Source: Micavibrio sp. (GTDB lineage Bacteria; Pseudomonadota; Alphaproteobacteria; Micavibrionales; Micavibrionaceae). From it: 64,000 nt of DNA. Each line of letters begins with the position of its first letter. Positions within the stretch are counted from its first letter, which is position 1. The stretch is taken from positions 62,001-126,000 of the forward strand of contig JAPJQV010000004.1 of assembly GCA_030824965.1 (NCBI GenBank). The letters are read 5' to 3'. The notes under the pieces were generated by a model. It had not been told where the DNA came from, ran no database searches, and saw only the letters and a program-made list of their open reading frames with translations. Of this stretch, positions 24,938 through 32,846 are shown piece by piece. The position numbers and the translations under genes were made by a program.

Positions 24938-26161
24938 TTGTCACAAGAAAAATCATCCTCACATGATAATGCCATCGGCTGGGTTTTGCTGCTGGTCGTC
25001 TTTTCGCTACTGATGGTCTTGCTCTGGTATTTCCAGAGTCAGAACATCAGGCACGCAATCCGTTACCTTCGAATTGGAGAAATGTGGGTCGCTTCACATT
25101 TCATCGATACGAATGAAGTCGTTTACATGCTGCCCGCCAAGGGAAGACAGCCTCCGCAAGGTCTGACATTTAATGAAATTTACGAACTTGCCAAGACTAC
25201 GCCTAAAGAACGGCTGAATGGCCAGTTCATGGATATACTGTCGCAAACCGCCCTAAAGCCTTTTAATTACATCTTCACCGGCCTTCTGGTTCTTATCGGC
25301 CTATGGATTTTATTTAATGGTCCGAAAAGCCAATACAGGACGCGATATGACATCAACACACTGTTAAAACGTCAGGCGGCTAATTTCCCCTATATCCAGC
25401 CTTTCATTAAGTTCAACCCTTCGAACCAGCCACCCCGGGCACCAGGCTCGCCTGTGCCTGCCGAACTGCCTTTGTTTGCCGAAGCTCTGGGACCCGAAGA
25501 GTGGGTTGCTTATTACGACGTGCCGGTTCCGGACGGCAAACTCGATGAAGACGCAGCCGCACGCGTATTCGCAAAAAATTTAGGCCGCCCATGGCGCGGC
25601 CCCCTTCATTTGCAGCCCTATAAACAGGTTCTGCTTGCCGCATTTTGCCTGAAGGGTATGAGAAAACGGGCCGAGAGCGATGCCATGCTCGGTGAGCTTT
25701 CTAAATGCTGGACACCTGAAAGCGGATTGAAAATAGACTCAAAATTACTTCGTCAGGCCCGTTCCATTCTTAAGAATCGCGATAAAATCGGCAGGATTAT
25801 CTCCAAATGCAATCAGCATGCCTATGAGAATACAGCCATGATACGCGCTTTGCTGACGGCCCGGGAAGAAGGCGGCGTCCTTGCACCGGCGCAATTCGTT
25901 TGGCTGCGTGGATTTGACCGCGACCTTTGGTATCCGTTGAACAATCTGGGACGACAAGCCTATCACATGGAGGCTTTGGGCACGATGTGCCATTACAAAG
26001 CGGAAAAGCTCATCCAGCGCCCAATTCCGCGACCAAAAATGGAAGATGCTGTCAAAACTCTGGCCGAATACCTATCCGGCCAGCATGCGCGCCCGATACC
26101 GACACTCGATTATTCAATGTCGAAAAAACGTGCTATTAAAAAAGTCAAAGGTAGCGCATAA
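24938..26161 (+). CDS. dotM: DotM/IcmP-like type IVB secretion coupling protein
   Basis: 407 residues. The frame has no early ATG, so TTG 24938 is the likely start. Two membrane helices (about 14-32 and 108-126) precede a cytoplasmic domain, as in Legionella DotM. Family-like stretches include AVRYLR-type IRHAIRYLRIGEMW, DAAARVFAKNLGRPWRGPLH, LALLAA-type VLLAAFCLKGMRKRAESDAM, and AYENTAMIRALLTAREEGGV with GVLAPAQFVWLRGFDRDLWY. DotM is an adaptor in the DotL coupling complex that recruits effectors. A dotL-like gene follows 656 nt downstream. Confidence 0.75.
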   Translation: MSQEKSSSHDNAIGWVLLLVVFSLLMVLLWYFQSQNIRHAIRYLRIGEMWVASHFIDTNEVVYMLPAKGRQPPQGLTFNEIYELAKTTPKERLNGQFMDILSQTALKPFNYIFTGLLVLIGLWILFNGPKSQYRTRYDINTLLKRQAANFPYIQPFIKFNPSNQPPRAPGSPVPAELPLFAEALGPEEWVAYYDVPVPDGKLDEDAAARVFAKNLGRPWRGPLHLQPYKQVLLAAFCLKGMRKRAESDAMLGELSKCWTPESGLKIDSKLLRQARSILKNRDKIGRIISKCNQHAYENTAMIRALLTAREEGGVLAPAQFVWLRGFDRDLWYPLNNLGRQAYHMEALGTMCHYKAEKLIQRPIPRPKMEDAVKTLAEYLSGQHARPIPTLDYSMSKKRAIKKVKGSA

Positions 26162-26184
26162 AAATCTAAGTCAGGAAAATTTCA

Positions 26185-26745
26185 ATGGAAAAACTCATCT
26201 CTACTGCAAAAGTCATCGACGGTACGCTGATCCTGACTTTGCCTGACGCGGTCCGTCCCGTCGTCTGGCAAATGCAGCTAGGTCAGACAAAATCCTCAGC
26301 TCTTGAAGTGAGAGAGGAAGCGGACGGGAATTTTATGCTGATGCTAAAGACACCGCGCGCCGATGTCATAGAGATCGCTCCATTTTCCTCACGCGAAAAA
26401 GCCGTGAAAGCTTTACTTGCCGTAAGCCGGGCCCTTGAAAAAGCGCAAGGCCAACTGAGTTCATACAGCGGAAACGCCGCCTATCCTGTTCCGGCACTCA
26501 TTCCGTGTTCCCGCTTTGGGTGGTTGGGCCGCCTGTTCAGAGGTGCCTTGATGATATTGCTCGCCTTCATCATGCTGGTTTTTCTTATAGCGGGCACGAT
26601 CTGGGTCGTTTCGCCTGCAAGGGATGAGATGGATATGCCGTCTGAAAGCGCTGAAACCATGCCAACCTTGCCGGAGCAACCTGCCAGTATCGATCAAACA
26701 GTCGGTAAACCGGTTTCGGCCGATGATTTCCTGAACGCTCAATAA
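26185..26745 (+). CDS. Single-span membrane protein encoded between dotM and dotL
   Basis: 186 residues. A soluble N-terminal part of about 115 residues starts MEKLISTAKVIDGTLILTLP and looks like an alpha/beta domain; one membrane helix follows (about 118-142, ALMILLAFIMLVFLIAGTIW), then a short acidic, Pro-rich tail (DEMDMPSESAETMPTLPEQP). No family recognised. Ribosome site AGGAAAATTTCA lies just before the ATG, 23 nt after dotM. Position suggests a further subunit of the coupling complex, but no Dot/Icm name can be supported. Confidence 0.65.
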   Translation: MEKLISTAKVIDGTLILTLPDAVRPVVWQMQLGQTKSSALEVREEADGNFMLMLKTPRADVIEIAPFSSREKAVKALLAVSRALEKAQGQLSSYSGNAAYPVPALIPCSRFGWLGRLFRGALMILLAFIMLVFLIAGTIWVVSPARDEMDMPSESAETMPTLPEQPASIDQTVGKPVSADDFLNAQ

Positions 26746-26762
26746 GCGATTAGTTAATGTAT

Positions 26763-26799
26763 GTTTAAGCCAAAATCTGTATACTTATAGGGCTTAAAC
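26763..26799. repeat. Inverted repeat upstream of dotL
   Basis: GTTTAAGCC and GGCTTAAAC form a perfect 9-bp inverted repeat separated by 19 nt, entirely inside the 72-nt gap before dotL. No T-run follows, so it is more likely an operator or RNA structure than a terminator. The spacer contains a TATACTTATA stretch that could serve as a -10 box. Confidence 0.45.
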
Positions 26800-26817
26800 T
26801 TCGGGTAAATTCGCTTA

Positions 26818-29043
26818 ATGGCACTAGATTTAAAATATCAATACGCGCATACCTCCATTCTCAGGGATGGCCGGCCGCTTTATGTCCGCATCGGCGACTG
26901 GATGATGCAGCCGGATCATTCTCTGGCGCTATTCATGCTGACCGCCTTCAGTTTCCATTTTTATCCGCCTTTTACAGCCTATGCCGATTTCATCTTTATC
27001 GGCGGACTCTTCTATTTCTGGTGGCTGCAAACACGTGACCGGTCTTTGGCATTTCGCATGCCGCTCGGCGCGAAACATAAGGATACGAAAGCGCGTGGCG
27101 GTAAAGCCAAAGGCATTCTCTATCTCGGCAACATGCACCCAAGCCGCGAAGAAATCTGGTTTGACGATTCCGATGCCCGTACCCACATGCTCTATCTTGG
27201 TACAACAGGCTCTGGTAAAACCGAAGGGCTTAAATCGATGGCCACCAATGCCATGTGCTGGGCATCGGGCTTTGTTTATATCGATGGTAAAGCCGATACG
27301 GATTTATGGTCGTCCTTGTCTTCACTAGTTCGCCGTTTCGGGCGAGATGACGATCTGCTGGTCCTCAATTACATGACCGGGAACTCGAACCGCAAAGCAC
27401 CGTCGAACTCCATGAACCCGTTTTCTACGGGTTCGGCTTCTTACCTGACGCAAATGCTGGTGTCTTTAATGCCGGAAGCCGAGGGCGATAACGCCATGTG
27501 GAAAGAACGTGCTGTCTCCCTTCTCGGCGCCCTGATGCCGGCTCTCACATGGAAGCGTGACAATCAGGATATCGGTATGTCGGTCGGCACGATCCGTACG
27601 GCCTTGACGTTGCAGGCCTGCGTAAAACTTTCCCGCGACGAGTCTTTGCCCGAAATGATCCGCCGCGGCTTGAAAGGTTATCTTGAAACATTGCCGGGTT
27701 ATGTCGATGCCGCTTTCGATGACGACGGCAAGGACAAACCGATGGGCCCCGATCAACCGATGATCGATACAACGACCGCAAAAACCCAGCACGGATATCT
27801 GTCCATGCAGTTTACGCGCTCCTTGCAGTCTTTGGCCGATGACTATGGTTACATTTTCGATTCACAAGCGGCTGACGTCGACATGCTCGATGTGGTTCTG
27901 AACCGCCGTATTCTGGTCGTTCTTATCCCGGCTCTGGAAAAATCAGGCGATGAAACGGCGAACCTCGGTAAAATCGTCGCCGCGACGCTTAAAGGCATGA
28001 TGGGTTCGACGCTCGGCTCTACCGTCGAAGGGGAAAGCTCGACCGTCATCGAGAATAAACCGACCAATTCCGCCACACCGTTCATGACCATTTTCGACGA
28101 GGTTGGTTATTACGCCTCTCAAGGTATGGGCGTAATGGCAGCGCAGGCGCGGTCTCTCGGCTTCTCGCTTTTATTCTCGGCGCAGGATTTGCCAGCTATG
28201 GAGAAACGCGTCAAGGAAGAGGCCCGTTCCATCGCGGCGAACTGTAACATCAAGATTTTCGGCAAGCTTGAAGACCCGACCCAGACAAAAGAATTCTTTG
28301 AAAAGACTGTCGGCTCCGCGTTCGTAACCGAAGTATCCGGTTTCCAGACACAGGCCGGTTCCATGACCCGTTCCTATCACGATAACTTCCAGGCCGGAGT
28401 TCAGGACCGTAAGCGCGCCAATTATGACTCTATCCGCGCCCAGAAAGAAGGTGAAGCGGTTATTGCCTTCGGCGAGCGCGTTGTCGATATCCGCATGTTC
28501 TATTCCAATCCGGGTTTTGCCAAAGCCATGCGCGTGACGCGTTATATGCCGCTGCCGCCGCCGGATGAAACATTGCTCAAGCATAATGAGTCGATCACCA
28601 AATTACGCGATCTGATGGTCAAGAAAGGCTGGACCGCCGCACGCGCCGATGTTTCGCCGGAAACGCCAGCGGAACTCACCGCCATGAATGACGGCTTTGC
28701 CATGCAGGAAGCCGGTGATGTCTCTCGTCTGGAACGCGGTATCCTCGGCGTCGTCGCCCTTCATGCGTTGAACAATTCTCTCAACGTGGAAGAAAAAATT
28801 GCGCCTGAACCGGCAGCGCAGCCTGTCGCTCCCTCACAGGCCGCACCGTCCAATCCTATGTCGATTTTTGCCAATAAACCTGCAACGGCCCCTGTTCAAA
28901 CTCCGGTCGATCAGAACATGATGAATATTGAACTGGATGAAGAAACCAAGGCCATCCTCGCCAATGCCGCCGGCAATGCGCGGAAAGAAATTTTCAAATC
29001 GGAAAAAGAAACCACAAAAGTTCATGAAGATGCGGCGGAATAA
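26818..29043 (+). CDS. dotL: DotL/IcmO-like type IVB coupling ATPase
   Basis: 741 residues. An N-terminal membrane region (about 33-72) is followed by a VirD4/FtsK-type ATPase: Walker A GTTGSGKTE at about 128-136, Walker B FMTIFDEVGYY at about 421-430, and AARSIAANCNIKIFGKLED-type motor segments. The C-terminus is a Pro/Ala-rich tail after about residue 660, like the adaptor-binding tail of IcmO. It energises substrate delivery at the inner membrane with DotM. The last 20 nt overlap the next gene. No other dot/icm core gene is visible in the window. Confidence 0.85.
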   Translation: MALDLKYQYAHTSILRDGRPLYVRIGDWMMQPDHSLALFMLTAFSFHFYPPFTAYADFIFIGGLFYFWWLQTRDRSLAFRMPLGAKHKDTKARGGKAKGILYLGNMHPSREEIWFDDSDARTHMLYLGTTGSGKTEGLKSMATNAMCWASGFVYIDGKADTDLWSSLSSLVRRFGRDDDLLVLNYMTGNSNRKAPSNSMNPFSTGSASYLTQMLVSLMPEAEGDNAMWKERAVSLLGALMPALTWKRDNQDIGMSVGTIRTALTLQACVKLSRDESLPEMIRRGLKGYLETLPGYVDAAFDDDGKDKPMGPDQPMIDTTTAKTQHGYLSMQFTRSLQSLADDYGYIFDSQAADVDMLDVVLNRRILVVLIPALEKSGDETANLGKIVAATLKGMMGSTLGSTVEGESSTVIENKPTNSATPFMTIFDEVGYYASQGMGVMAAQARSLGFSLLFSAQDLPAMEKRVKEEARSIAANCNIKIFGKLEDPTQTKEFFEKTVGSAFVTEVSGFQTQAGSMTRSYHDNFQAGVQDRKRANYDSIRAQKEGEAVIAFGERVVDIRMFYSNPGFAKAMRVTRYMPLPPPDETLLKHNESITKLRDLMVKKGWTAARADVSPETPAELTAMNDGFAMQEAGDVSRLERGILGVVALHALNNSLNVEEKIAPEPAAQPVAPSQAAPSNPMSIFANKPATAPVQTPVDQNMMNIELDEETKAILANAAGNARKEIFKSEKETTKVHEDAAE

Positions 29044-29752
29044 AGAAACAGGCAGCGTTCTTTTCTATATTCTTCTTGCCATTGCTCTTATGGCTGCCCT
29101 CCATTTCTTCTTCAGCCGCTCTCAAGGACCGTCGAGCAGTTTGGCGGGTAAGGGAAATGCGAAAACTGCCGCTTCTCAAATAATCGAATATAGTCATCAG
29201 TTGGAAGCTAGTGTACAAAAAATTATTTCATCCGGTTATTCAGAGGGACAGATCAGTTTCAACTCCTCAAATGGACCTCTTTATGACGTTGCACAATGCC
29301 CCGATGATGGATGTAAAGTTTATAAAAAAGTCCCTTATGTAATTCCTGACACAAACTGGCTTGATACATCTCAGTCAGCCTCATCTAGATTTAAAGAATG
29401 GTACGCAACTGCACAAACTTGTGTTGTCGGCATTGGAACAGGCGGAAATGGATGTCAGTCTGATCCTAATTCCGCCAAAGATTTAGTTGTTTTTCTTTTA
29501 TATCTAAAAAAAGATATATGCATGGAAATTAACAAATCCTTGAATATCCCAAATAATAGCGATGATGCTCCGACTTTTTCAGGAGGAAGCGCTTTCCACA
29601 CGACTTATCAAAGATTTGCAGGGGGATTTGTTGGGACTTCCGGAAAAGTGACGCCAGCAATTGCCCGTGCTTCAAGTGGCTGTTTGAAATCTCTTTCTTC
29701 TACACCGCCATCCGGAAGTTATTTTTTTTATAAGGTCCTTTTGGCAAGATAA
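29024..29752 (+). CDS. Pilin-like secreted or membrane protein
   Basis: Starting at ATG 29024 (a second ATG at 29030 is possible) gives 242 residues. A basic leader (MKMRRNKETG) precedes SVLFYILLAIALMAALHFFF, resembling a type IV prepilin N-terminus but lacking the usual Glu5. A long helix (AASQIIEYSHQLEASVQKII) and a Cys-containing globular part follow (AQCPDDGCKVY, TCVVG, GNGCQS, DICME, SGCLKS). The gene overlaps dotL by 20 nt. DNA from here on is more AT-rich than dotL. A pseudopilin-like role with the DotLM module is inferred. Confidence 0.55.
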   Translation: MKMRRNKETGSVLFYILLAIALMAALHFFFSRSQGPSSSLAGKGNAKTAASQIIEYSHQLEASVQKIISSGYSEGQISFNSSNGPLYDVAQCPDDGCKVYKKVPYVIPDTNWLDTSQSASSRFKEWYATAQTCVVGIGTGGNGCQSDPNSAKDLVVFLLYLKKDICMEINKSLNIPNNSDDAPTFSGGSAFHTTYQRFAGGFVGTSGKVTPAIARASSGCLKSLSSTPPSGSYFFYKVLLAR

Positions 29753-29803
29753 TTGATAAAATTTGCTTTACATTTTACCTAACTTAACTCCTTCTTAAAC
29801 ATT

Positions 29804-29835
29804 GAAGCCCTATCCTTAGAATAAGGGAGAGCTTC
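29804..29835 (+). promoter_or_regulatory. Hairpin that buries the ribosome site of the beta-helix gene
   Basis: Directly before ATG 29836 an inner stem CCTTA-GAA-TAAGG (29814-29826) lies inside an outer stem GAAGC (29804-29808) / GCTTC (29831-29835). The only Shine-Dalgarno-like sequence, AAGGGAG (29824-29830), is partly paired in it. This could make translation conditional (heat, protein or small RNA). Confidence 0.4.
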
Positions 29836-30972
29836 ATGAAATTTACAACCGCATGCTTAATCGCCCTTTTATTCGCATTTATTATTCAACCATCTCAAGC
29901 CGCCAGCTTAGAAAAAGTCGTTTGGGTTGACGATGATGGAGTGCAAGCAGCCTCGCTGAAAGTAAGCTCTTATAAAACAATAAATGAAGCGATTGCTAAA
30001 GTTGCAGTAAATGGCGTTGTAAATGTCTTGCCCGGAACTTACGGGCCCGCTTATATCAGCAAGAGCCTCAAACTTTTAGCTAAAAACGCAAAGGGTAATG
30101 ATGTAAATCCATCGAACAATCCAATGAGTACCGAATGGCCTGTTATCATTCAAAACGCCAAAAATGATGGCATTCTTAGCGGTGAGGCAGTTAGTAATGT
30201 TTCCATACGAGGATTCTATATTCGAGACGTAGCCGCCAACGGTATTCATGTCATGGGAGATCTAATGGGTACATCCAATATCGTCCCGCTCCCCATAAAA
30301 TCTCTTTGCGAAAATATGAGGATTTATCTTAATAAAATCGAAAATACAGGCATGGATGGAATAAAAGCTCATCAATGCAACAATGTAAGAATTGCGGGAA
30401 ACCACATTACCAATACCAGCTATAAAAAAATTAAGCTTGGTAAAGGCGATCTAGAACAAGCCATAGATTTCGTTGCAGTTGGAAATTCAATTATAAGTAA
30501 TAATTATATAGGCCAAAGCGGAACCGGCATGACAGCCAAAGCAGGATCGGTAAATATTACTGTTGAAAATAATAATTTTGCAGGACCGTTCCTATGGACA
30601 GCCATCGCCGGTGAACCAAGTATTGATCGTTATTATTTTTGGAGTGGAGTAAATAGTATTTACCCTTACCAGCTTAAGAATTTTCTTGTTAAAAATAATC
30701 AGTTTGGTCCGAAAGGGAAATATTCAGACGTTTCAATTCGAGGATGTCAAAACTGCTCTTTCATAGACAATAAAATGAATAATTCGTTCAATGTAGCCTT
30801 CGATTCGCACGAAATAAGCCGAAATATTTGCATTACAAGTAAACACCGGACTTCATTTTCTATTAAAAGTAACGCTGAAGAACCTCTTCAATTCACAGGA
30901 TGTAAAAGTAGCTTTAAATCGGCGATCAAGCGACAGACAATTTCAGGCTGGGATATTGTTTCCGCAAACTAA
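29836..30972 (+). CDS. Secreted right-handed beta-helix protein
   Basis: 378 residues with a signal peptide (CLIALLFAFIIQPSQAASL). The mature chain has parallel beta-helix repeats: an opening YKTINEAIAKV...GVVNVLPGTY motif of NosD/pectate-lyase-type proteins, then turns such as VSNVSIRGFYIRDVAANGIH, CNNVRIAGNHITNTSYKK, NSIISNNYIGQSGTGM and NFLVKNNQFGPKG. Two Cys pairs (SLCENM, GCQNCSF) may form disulfides. No catalytic set is evident. It probably binds or cleaves a polysaccharide outside the cell. The gene is AT-rich relative to neighbours, a sign of possible transfer. Confidence 0.75.
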   Translation: MKFTTACLIALLFAFIIQPSQAASLEKVVWVDDDGVQAASLKVSSYKTINEAIAKVAVNGVVNVLPGTYGPAYISKSLKLLAKNAKGNDVNPSNNPMSTEWPVIIQNAKNDGILSGEAVSNVSIRGFYIRDVAANGIHVMGDLMGTSNIVPLPIKSLCENMRIYLNKIENTGMDGIKAHQCNNVRIAGNHITNTSYKKIKLGKGDLEQAIDFVAVGNSIISNNYIGQSGTGMTAKAGSVNITVENNNFAGPFLWTAIAGEPSIDRYYFWSGVNSIYPYQLKNFLVKNNQFGPKGKYSDVSIRGCQNCSFIDNKMNNSFNVAFDSHEISRNICITSKHRTSFSIKSNAEEPLQFTGCKSSFKSAIKRQTISGWDIVSAN

Positions 30973-32760
30973 TTACATACGCTCGGGTATATCGATCCCG
31001 AGAAGCCCGAGCGTCTTTTCAAGCTGTTTATAAACTGTCCGACATAGCGCAATCAAACTTGCGCGTTTAGTTTCATCCGTTTCAGATAAAATATGCACTT
31101 TGGAATAAAACGCCGAGAATTCCTGCGCGAGTTTATAGGCATGATCGCATAAGACATGCGGCGTATAGTTGCGGGCGGCGTTATCGACGCTTTCAGGGAA
31201 AGCAGAGAGAAGTAGCGCGAGCGGGCGGGTATTGTCATCAATGACAATTACCCCCCTCCCAACCTCCCGCCTTGCAAGGGGGGAGGATAAGGGTGGAGGG
31301 TTGCTGGCTTTAGAGAGCAGCGACTTAATCCGCACGGCTTGATACAATAAATAAGGCCCGGTTTTTCCTTCGAATTGTGTCAAACGATCCAGATCGAACA
31401 CATAATCCGCGATCCGGTTATTTTGCAGATCGGCGAACTTGATCGCGGCAATCGCAACCTGATGCGCGATTGTCTCCAGCTCTTCCGCCGACACATCCTT
31501 ATCCATCCCCGCTTCGTGCAGACGTTCCCGCGCTTTCTCAATCCCCATGGCGATCAGGTCTTCGAGTTTCAATACTCCGCCTGCACGGGTTTTGAATGGC
31601 TTGCCGTCTGTCCCGTTCATCGTGCCATGGCCGGCATGCGTCAGTTCGACATTCTCCGGCACGATGCCCGATATCTTGGCGGCGCGGAACACTTGCTCGA
31701 AATGCAGATGCTGCCGCTGGTCGACGATATAAATGATCTTGCTTGGGGAATATAAATTCATCCGTTCCTGCAATGTCGCCAGATCCGTGGTGCCATACAT
31801 GAAACCGCCGTCGCGCTTGACTAAAATCAGTGGCGGAAACTCCTTGCTATCGTCATTCTTTTTTACCGGAATCACAATCGCCCCGTCATCCGGTACGGCA
31901 TAATGCCCTGCCTTTAATTTCTCGACCATCGGCGCGATAAGGTCGTGAACATCGGCCTCGCCTTTCCAAAGATCGAATTCTACGTTCAATGCGCGGTAAT
32001 TCTTTTCCATCGCCATGACGGACACGGCGCGAACTTTTCTCCACATTTCCATGAATAACGGATCGCCGTTCTGTAGCTTTACCGTCGCCGCCAAAGCTTC
32101 GGCCCGCAATGTCTCATTTTCCTTGGCTGCACCTGATGCACGCGGATAGCGTTCTCCCATATCGTCAAAAAGCTTTTGCACCGATGCCGGATCGGTCAAG
32201 TCTGTATTCAAGACAAGACCCTGCTCATTCGATTTCATATAATCGTTGAATAACATGCCGATATGCGTGCCCCAGTCGCCCATGTGAACATCACCGAGCG
32301 TTTTATATCCGGCAAAGGACAGAACGCGGCGCAATGTGTCGCCGATGATACCGGAACGCAAATGCCCGACATGCATCGCCTTGGCGATATTTGGACCGCC
32401 GTAATCGAGAACGACCGTATCACCGCCATTGAAGACAGGCACACCGCCGCGCCCGTCGGCTGCAATGGCCGATACATGCTCGCTTAAGACATCGTCCTTC
32501 AATGTCAGGTTAATAAACCCCGGACCTGCGATTTCGACTTTGGCAAAAATCTTGTTCACGGATAAATGGCCGATAATCTTCTCCGCCACGGCTCTTGGGT
32601 TCTGCCTTGCCGCTTTCGCCGCCGCCATCGCCCCGTTGCATTGGAACTGCGCCAGATCGGGACGGTCGGAAAACACCACGCGCCCGAAAGAAGCGTCGAG
32701 CCCTTCTGCCGTAAAGGCCAGTCCGACGATATCCGATAATTTTTGAATAATTGATTGCAT
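30973..32760 (-). CDS. argS: Arginyl-tRNA synthetase
   Basis: 595 residues, class I synthetase. The HIGH motif is HVGHLRSGIIGD, preceded by YGGPNIAKAMHVGH; the degenerate KMSKS region is at NGTDGKPFKTRAGG. The C-terminal anticodon domain carries LYQAVRIKSLL and the closing LGLLGIDIPERM. It charges tRNA-Arg in the cytoplasm. Unusual: residues about 487-504 (NPPPLSSPLARREVGRGV) are the translation of a palindromic repeat lying between the LLSKA helix and the next helix (DDNTRPLALLL). The reading frame is intact, so the insertion is probably tolerated as a surface loop. Confidence 0.95.
   Translation of the reverse strand: MQSIIQKLSDIVGLAFTAEGLDASFGRVVFSDRPDLAQFQCNGAMAAAKAARQNPRAVAEKIIGHLSVNKIFAKVEIAGPGFINLTLKDDVLSEHVSAIAADGRGGVPVFNGGDTVVLDYGGPNIAKAMHVGHLRSGIIGDTLRRVLSFAGYKTLGDVHMGDWGTHIGMLFNDYMKSNEQGLVLNTDLTDPASVQKLFDDMGERYPRASGAAKENETLRAEALAATVKLQNGDPLFMEMWRKVRAVSVMAMEKNYRALNVEFDLWKGEADVHDLIAPMVEKLKAGHYAVPDDGAIVIPVKKNDDSKEFPPLILVKRDGGFMYGTTDLATLQERMNLYSPSKIIYIVDQRQHLHFEQVFRAAKISGIVPENVELTHAGHGTMNGTDGKPFKTRAGGVLKLEDLIAMGIEKARERLHEAGMDKDVSAEELETIAHQVAIAAIKFADLQNNRIADYVFDLDRLTQFEGKTGPYLLYQAVRIKSLLSKASNPPPLSSPLARREVGRGVIVIDDNTRPLALLLSAFPESVDNAARNYTPHVLCDHAYKLAQEFSAFYSKVHILSETDETKRASLIALCRTVYKQLEKTLGLLGIDIPERM
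30979..31020 (+). terminator. Terminator-like hairpin after the beta-helix gene
   Basis: ACGCTCGGG (30979-30987) pairs perfectly with CCCGAGCGT (31006-31014) and is followed on the plus strand by CTTTTC. It starts 7 nt after the beta-helix stop but lies inside the 3' coding end of the convergent argS gene. The T-run is short, so strength is uncertain. Confidence 0.5.
31250..31300. repeat. Palindromic repeat inserted in frame in argS
   Basis: The core 31263-31286 is a 24-nt near-perfect palindrome (CCTCCC-G-CCTTG / CAAGG-G-GGGAGG; 11 of 12 pairs match). C-rich and G-rich flanks (31251-31260 and 31291-31300) extend the pairing. This looks like the CCTCCC...CTTGC...GGGAGG interspersed palindrome class of proteobacterial genomes. 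An additional palindrome, ATTGTCAT-CA-ATGACAAT, adjoins it at 31231-31248. Confidence 0.7.
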
Positions 32761-32767
32761 GTATTAA

Positions 32768-32843
32768 AGCGCAAAGTTGGCAAAGAACGCAGAGGAAATT
32801 TACAGCAGAAAAACTCTGCGCCCTCTGTGTCCTCTGAGGTTAA
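32768..32843. repeat. Interspersed inverted repeat between gyrB and argS
   Basis: The 86-nt spacer between gyrB and argS is built of the CGCAAAG...AACGCAGAGG and CTCTGCG.CCTCTG.GTCCTCTG words of a known type of interspersed repeat. Perfect 7-bp arms CGCAGAG (32789-32795) and CTCTGCG (32814-32820) form a hairpin with an 18-nt loop. It ends just before the gyrB stop codon. It is low-complexity and may also act as a processing or stop signal. Confidence 0.55.
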
Positions 32844-32846
32844 ATT

